DNA of 49,687 nt from Bacteroidota bacterium. GTDB lineage: Bacteria > Bacteroidota > Bacteroidia > Chitinophagales > Chitinophagaceae. The notes below the pieces were generated by a model. The model had not been told where the DNA came from and did no database searches. It saw nothing but the letters and a program-made list of their open reading frames with translations. Every line of letters starts with the position of its first letter. Positions within the stretch are counted from its first letter, which is position 1. The position numbers and the translations under genes were made by a program. Below are positions 46,953 to 49,687 of this stretch, piece by piece. The stretch spans positions 1-49,687 of the forward strand of contig JAEYOL010000239.1 in the NCBI GenBank assembly GCA_023411775.1, given 5' to 3'.

Positions 46953-47345
46953 TCATTTTGGATAAAGGGCGCTGGTCTTTTGCAGCTGATGAAAAATAGT
47001 GTTTGTATTGATCTCCCAGTTATTAAAAGTCTCCTGGGCGATAAGAAAGCCGTGGTCGGTAAAATAAGTCTTATCACCTTCATCATAATAAAAAAACACC
47101 TTCCCAACGTTCTGGTCCCTGATCAGGATATTTCCTGTGTCTCCTCCCTGCGCAAGCGTTCCCACTTCCTTTATCAGTTTCGCATTACTTCCCGAGAGGT
47201 AAGCAATTTTTACATTCTCAAATGAACGTGGGAGTTTGTTAATAAACTTTACGGTCGTTTCATTACCCGGCCGTGGTTCATCGTCGTTATCTTTAGAACA
47301 CCCCACCAGTGTAAGGCCTAGAACCAGATAAAATAGATATTTCAT
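46953..47345 (-). CDS. Small lipoprotein, unknown function
   Basis: A 130-residue protein starting MKYLFYLVLGLTLVGCSKD, a clear lipoprotein signal with lipobox LVGC, so it should be lipid-anchored. The rest is predicted mostly beta (TTVKFINKLPRSFENVKIAY, GKVFFYYDEGDKTYFTDHG). No family recognised. It is monocistronic on the minus strand and converges on hom. Confidence 0.75.
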   Translation of the reverse strand: MKYLFYLVLGLTLVGCSKDNDDEPRPGNETTVKFINKLPRSFENVKIAYLSGSNAKLIKEVGTLAQGGDTGNILIRDQNVGKVFFYYDEGDKTYFTDHGFLIAQETFNNWEINTNTIFHQLQKTSALYPK

Positions 47346-47485
47346 GGCAACTTATTTATTGATGTATCGATCAGATGGGCAAAATGTCATCAATAAATAA
47401 GGAAAAAATCAAATTTTTTTGAAACCCTCGGGTTTGATCTTATTTAAATCTCAGTGTCTTAGGTGACTGAAAAAGAATTGATCGA

Positions 47486-48331
47486 TTAATGCAAATACCT
47501 TGAAGAAAGCAGATCCTTCATCCAGCAATTAATTTCCCAAAGATCTGCAACGGGCTTGTTGTCGTGAGGAGTATAAATCATATAGGGCTGGGGCCCAAAC
47601 TCTGGCGTGATCGTGCACTCAGAAACGCCTTTTTCACCTAAATTTTCTATCCATTTATCCCAATATTTTAGGTGATGTTGCAGAGCGATGACGTTTTCCG
47701 GTGTACGCGGATCGGTAACCTGTGGACCCTGGGTATGACCTACACGGGCATGTAAATGAACGCTGTGCTGCAGGGCTAGATTGACAGCATCCTGCTGGTC
47801 TTCCAGGAAGCTCTCCGACACACAAAACCAATGCGAGATATCCAGTGCCAATTGCAGATTTGGAAACTGTTCAAGATATTCCTTTACAATATGCGCGGCA
47901 TATGACCATCGGAAACGATGCGTCTCCTGGATGATATTTATACCCGTTTCCCGGCTAACCTTATCACAGATCTCAAAACACGCAGAGATCTGTTCTTTTG
48001 TATAATATTCCCTGCCTGTCTGAGAAATGATAAAACCCGGTGATGAATTTCTTGTCCTGTAAGTTGTGGCAATTTCTAATAAACTTTTCTTAAGAGTATC
48101 CAGGTATCTCTTAAAATCGCTGCCCTCTTTTTTCTCAGTGTATATCAGGTTGTATTGAAGCCCCGAATCGGCCAGGGCATCCAGCATATCCTGTTTTTGT
48201 TCGGGATAGCGAAGTGCTATGATCTCCACACCCACAAAGCCTTGTGCTGCAACCTTACGCACAAACTCTTTCCAGGGAATGGTTTCATGTCCCCATCTGC
48301 TGCAAAAGAATTTAACTACCGGTTTCTTCAT
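47486..48331 (-). CDS. Sugar phosphate isomerase/epimerase-like TIM-barrel protein
   Basis: A 281-residue xylose-isomerase-like TIM barrel (AP endonuclease family 2). The start KPVVKFFCSRWGHETIPWKE is a strand-1/helix-1 pattern, and metal-ligand candidates appear in order: NIIQETHRF, LALDISHWF, HLHARVGHT and TITPEFGP. These match the Glu-Asp-His-Glu set of the family. Specific substrate is unknown. Its ATG lies 33 bases after the stop of the phosphonoacetate-hydrolase-like gene, so the two are probably in one operon. Confidence 0.85.
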   Translation of the reverse strand: MKKPVVKFFCSRWGHETIPWKEFVRKVAAQGFVGVEIIALRYPEQKQDMLDALADSGLQYNLIYTEKKEGSDFKRYLDTLKKSLLEIATTYRTRNSSPGFIISQTGREYYTKEQISACFEICDKVSRETGINIIQETHRFRWSYAAHIVKEYLEQFPNLQLALDISHWFCVSESFLEDQQDAVNLALQHSVHLHARVGHTQGPQVTDPRTPENVIALQHHLKYWDKWIENLGEKGVSECTITPEFGPQPYMIYTPHDNKPVADLWEINCWMKDLLSSRYLH

Positions 48332-48364
48332 TTCTAAATTTCGTCTGAAACAAGACCCAATTAC

Positions 48365-49564
48365 CTAGTACAGCCAGCGGGCGAGGTCAACATTGTTATT
48401 GAAAAAACTACCGTTAGGCGTTTTAATATTATAGATAAATAAAGGCACTCTCAGTTCATATAGTGAGCCATGTGTACGATAGGTTTCAGCCAGTTGCTCT
48501 GTCTGAACATCTTTATCCAAATCCCCGAAAACAGTTTGCTTGTCGCCAAATACAACGAGATCCCCAACCCGGTCATGTCGCTGGCCGTATTTTTTAGAAA
48601 ATTCCTCTCCTGACAAAATTTGTTCTACACCGGGAGTTTCCTGCAGCATTTTTTTTACCTGCTCCAGGTCTTGTTTTTGTTTAAGATAAACGTAAGAGAT
48701 ACCACCAAAACCAGAATGGTGCTTGGGATAAAGATCTTTTAGTGGTGAAATGGCAGTAACTATTGAAATATCTCTGGCTGACAGTATATTCTTTATATCA
48801 AGGACCCTTGATTTATGATTCATGCCGTGATCGGCTGAAATTAACAGGGCCGCGTCGGGAGCTGCGATCACCATAGCCTGAAACAAACTATCAAGTGTTT
48901 TGAGGTGAGCCTTTGATCTCGGATCGGCCGCATCCCACATATGCATGGGGTAGTCTGTCGTATGAAGATAGTATAACCCTATCTCTGGCCTGGTTTTCAA
49001 CGTATGTATCAGTGCGCGACATGTCCAATAGTTCACTTCACTGGTATATTTATCCGGTACCGGTCCGGCAGCGTCGATCCAGTCCTTTGTGGCGATCTCG
49101 GGGCTGATGGCAACATCCGCCCCCTTTGATAAGATCTTGATCGTCTTTAATTTGCTGGAGAAGAGTGCAGATCGGATTCCATGTTTCTTTGCCCTTTCGA
49201 ATATAGTTGGGGCAAGCAACAAAGACGAATCCTCCATAAGCTTTTCCTTTCCATCAGCAAGATCATAAAACGTATTACCCGCAATACCATGGGCTGAAGG
49301 AAATACGCCGCAATTGATAGAAGCATTATTCACAGAAGTAACTGAAGGCATTACGCCATCTACTTCTTTGTATAATCCTTCCTTCATGATCTTTTTCAGG
49401 AATGGCATTTCGCTGGCGGCAAAATATTCAGGCCCGAACCCATCAATCATTACAACGATGACCCGTTGACGCGGAATCACTTTTTGGTTTTGCTGAGCAC
49501 TGACTATCAGCTGTAATAAGCAAAACGATATTCCCAGCACGAATGTGATTTTATACCGATTCAT
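48365..49564 (-). CDS. Secreted phosphonoacetate hydrolase-like enzyme (alkaline phosphatase superfamily)
   Basis: A 399-residue protein with a signal peptide (MNRYKITFVLGISFCLLQLIVSA). The alkaline phosphatase/nucleotide pyrophosphatase core shows VVMIDGFGPEY with metal ligand D41, VMPSVTSVNNASINCGVFPS with likely nucleophile T76, GIAGNTFYD, LHTTDYPMH, ISADHGMN with the Asp-His ligands, and YRTHGSLYELRVPLF with the last histidine. The VMPSVTxVNNxSI wording and GNTFYD fit PhnA (phosphonoacetate hydrolase) better than ENPP-type phosphodiesterases. The family cleaves the C-P bond of phosphonoacetate to acetate and phosphate; a signal peptide is unusual for classical PhnA. Substrate assignment is tentative. 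Confidence 0.75.
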   Translation of the reverse strand: MNRYKITFVLGISFCLLQLIVSAQQNQKVIPRQRVIVVMIDGFGPEYFAASEMPFLKKIMKEGLYKEVDGVMPSVTSVNNASINCGVFPSAHGIAGNTFYDLADGKEKLMEDSSLLLAPTIFERAKKHGIRSALFSSKLKTIKILSKGADVAISPEIATKDWIDAAGPVPDKYTSEVNYWTCRALIHTLKTRPEIGLYYLHTTDYPMHMWDAADPRSKAHLKTLDSLFQAMVIAAPDAALLISADHGMNHKSRVLDIKNILSARDISIVTAISPLKDLYPKHHSGFGGISYVYLKQKQDLEQVKKMLQETPGVEQILSGEEFSKKYGQRHDRVGDLVVFGDKQTVFGDLDKDVQTEQLAETYRTHGSLYELRVPLFIYNIKTPNGSFFNNNVDLARWLY

Positions 49565-49609
49565 GATTTTGTTTTATACAGTACCAGATAACAAGTGGCA
49601 AGGCAAAAC

Positions 49610-49687
49610 TCAGCAGCTTACATTTTTACCTTCGCTGCCAAAGATTTTGAGCCTTTGCTCGTCCTCCCAGGTTTTAGATCTTGTACC
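49610..49687 (-). CDS. C-terminal end of an upstream gene (partial)
   Basis: The last 25 codons of a minus-strand gene running in from the right edge, ending TWEDEQRLKIFGSEGKNVSC (in part) and TGA at 49612-49610. The composition looks like a true protein end. It lies 45 bases upstream of the PhnA-like gene, suggesting co-transcription. No family can be read from so short a piece. Confidence 0.5.
   Translation of the reverse strand, partial: GTRSKTWEDEQRLKIFGSEGKNVSC

Noticed and set aside
47420..47445. AAACC-CTCG-GGTTT hairpin after the TIM-barrel gene as terminator
   Set aside because: Only five base pairs and no proper T-run on the relevant strand.

Overview
The window looks like a piece of the chromosome of a Bacteroidota bacterium, most likely of the family Chitinophagaceae. 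The grounds are promoter-like boxes of the form TAnnTTTG just upstream of several genes, A-rich translation start regions instead of strong Shine-Dalgarno sites, and family content typical of that lineage: DUF4476 protein, standalone SPOR protein, type IX secretion C-terminal domain, very large alpha-2-macroglobulin, tandem amidohydrolase, MaeB-PTA malic enzyme and S41 lipoprotein. No rRNA, tRNA, CRISPR array, prophage or complete insertion sequence was seen. The genus is not resolvable by eye.

Layout, left to right. 1-2549 (minus): a very long amidohydrolase cut by the window edge. 2729-6173 (plus): deoC, a full-length aldehyde dehydrogenase and a truncated pseudo-aldehyde dehydrogenase, probably one deoxyribose/acetaldehyde operon. 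6234-8558 (plus): SPOR protein, M20 peptidase and a small secreted protein. 8599-9936 (minus): S41 protease lipoprotein. 10220-15137 (minus): a seven-gene block with two ABC exporter modules and a YtrA-type GntR regulator in the middle, with a promoter and a palindromic operator candidate at its upstream end. 15339-20304 (plus): malic enzyme, MlaE/MlaF lipid-transport pair and SucD. 20408-21142 (minus): DUF4476 protein. 21362-28578 (plus): a 2038-residue alpha-2-macroglobulin and an FAD oxidoreductase. 28673-29458 (minus): MtfA-type zinc peptidase.

The second half holds aspS with a small membrane protein (29794-32108, plus), a trypsin-like protease converging on it (32105-33517, minus), rarA, truncated globin and ElaA acetyltransferase (33690-35827, plus), an outer-membrane barrel protein with a secretion-domain-only protein (35956-37338, plus), a 429-base gap with two strongly structured elements, a Yip1-family protein, uvrA (minus) and an acidic/lysine-rich secreted protein. 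From 42458 to 46743 lies a complete transsulfuration-independent methionine unit: promoter, SAM-I riboswitch, intrinsic terminator, a possible 58-residue small ORF, then metY, metX and hom. A small inverted-repeat element follows. The right end (minus) holds a lipoprotein, a TIM-barrel isomerase-like protein and a phosphonoacetate-hydrolase-like enzyme, plus the last 25 codons of another gene.

Most genes are housekeeping or common accessory genes. The less ordinary items are: the active plus truncated ALDH pair that together resemble a split ALDH16; a 7-bp tandem repeat, about seven units each time, at three intergenic sites, one of which supplies the stop codon of a gene; a 129-base structured RNA candidate ending in a U-run; the small ORF between the SAM riboswitch and metY; and the riboswitch P4 stem made of a perfect 16-bp palindrome.
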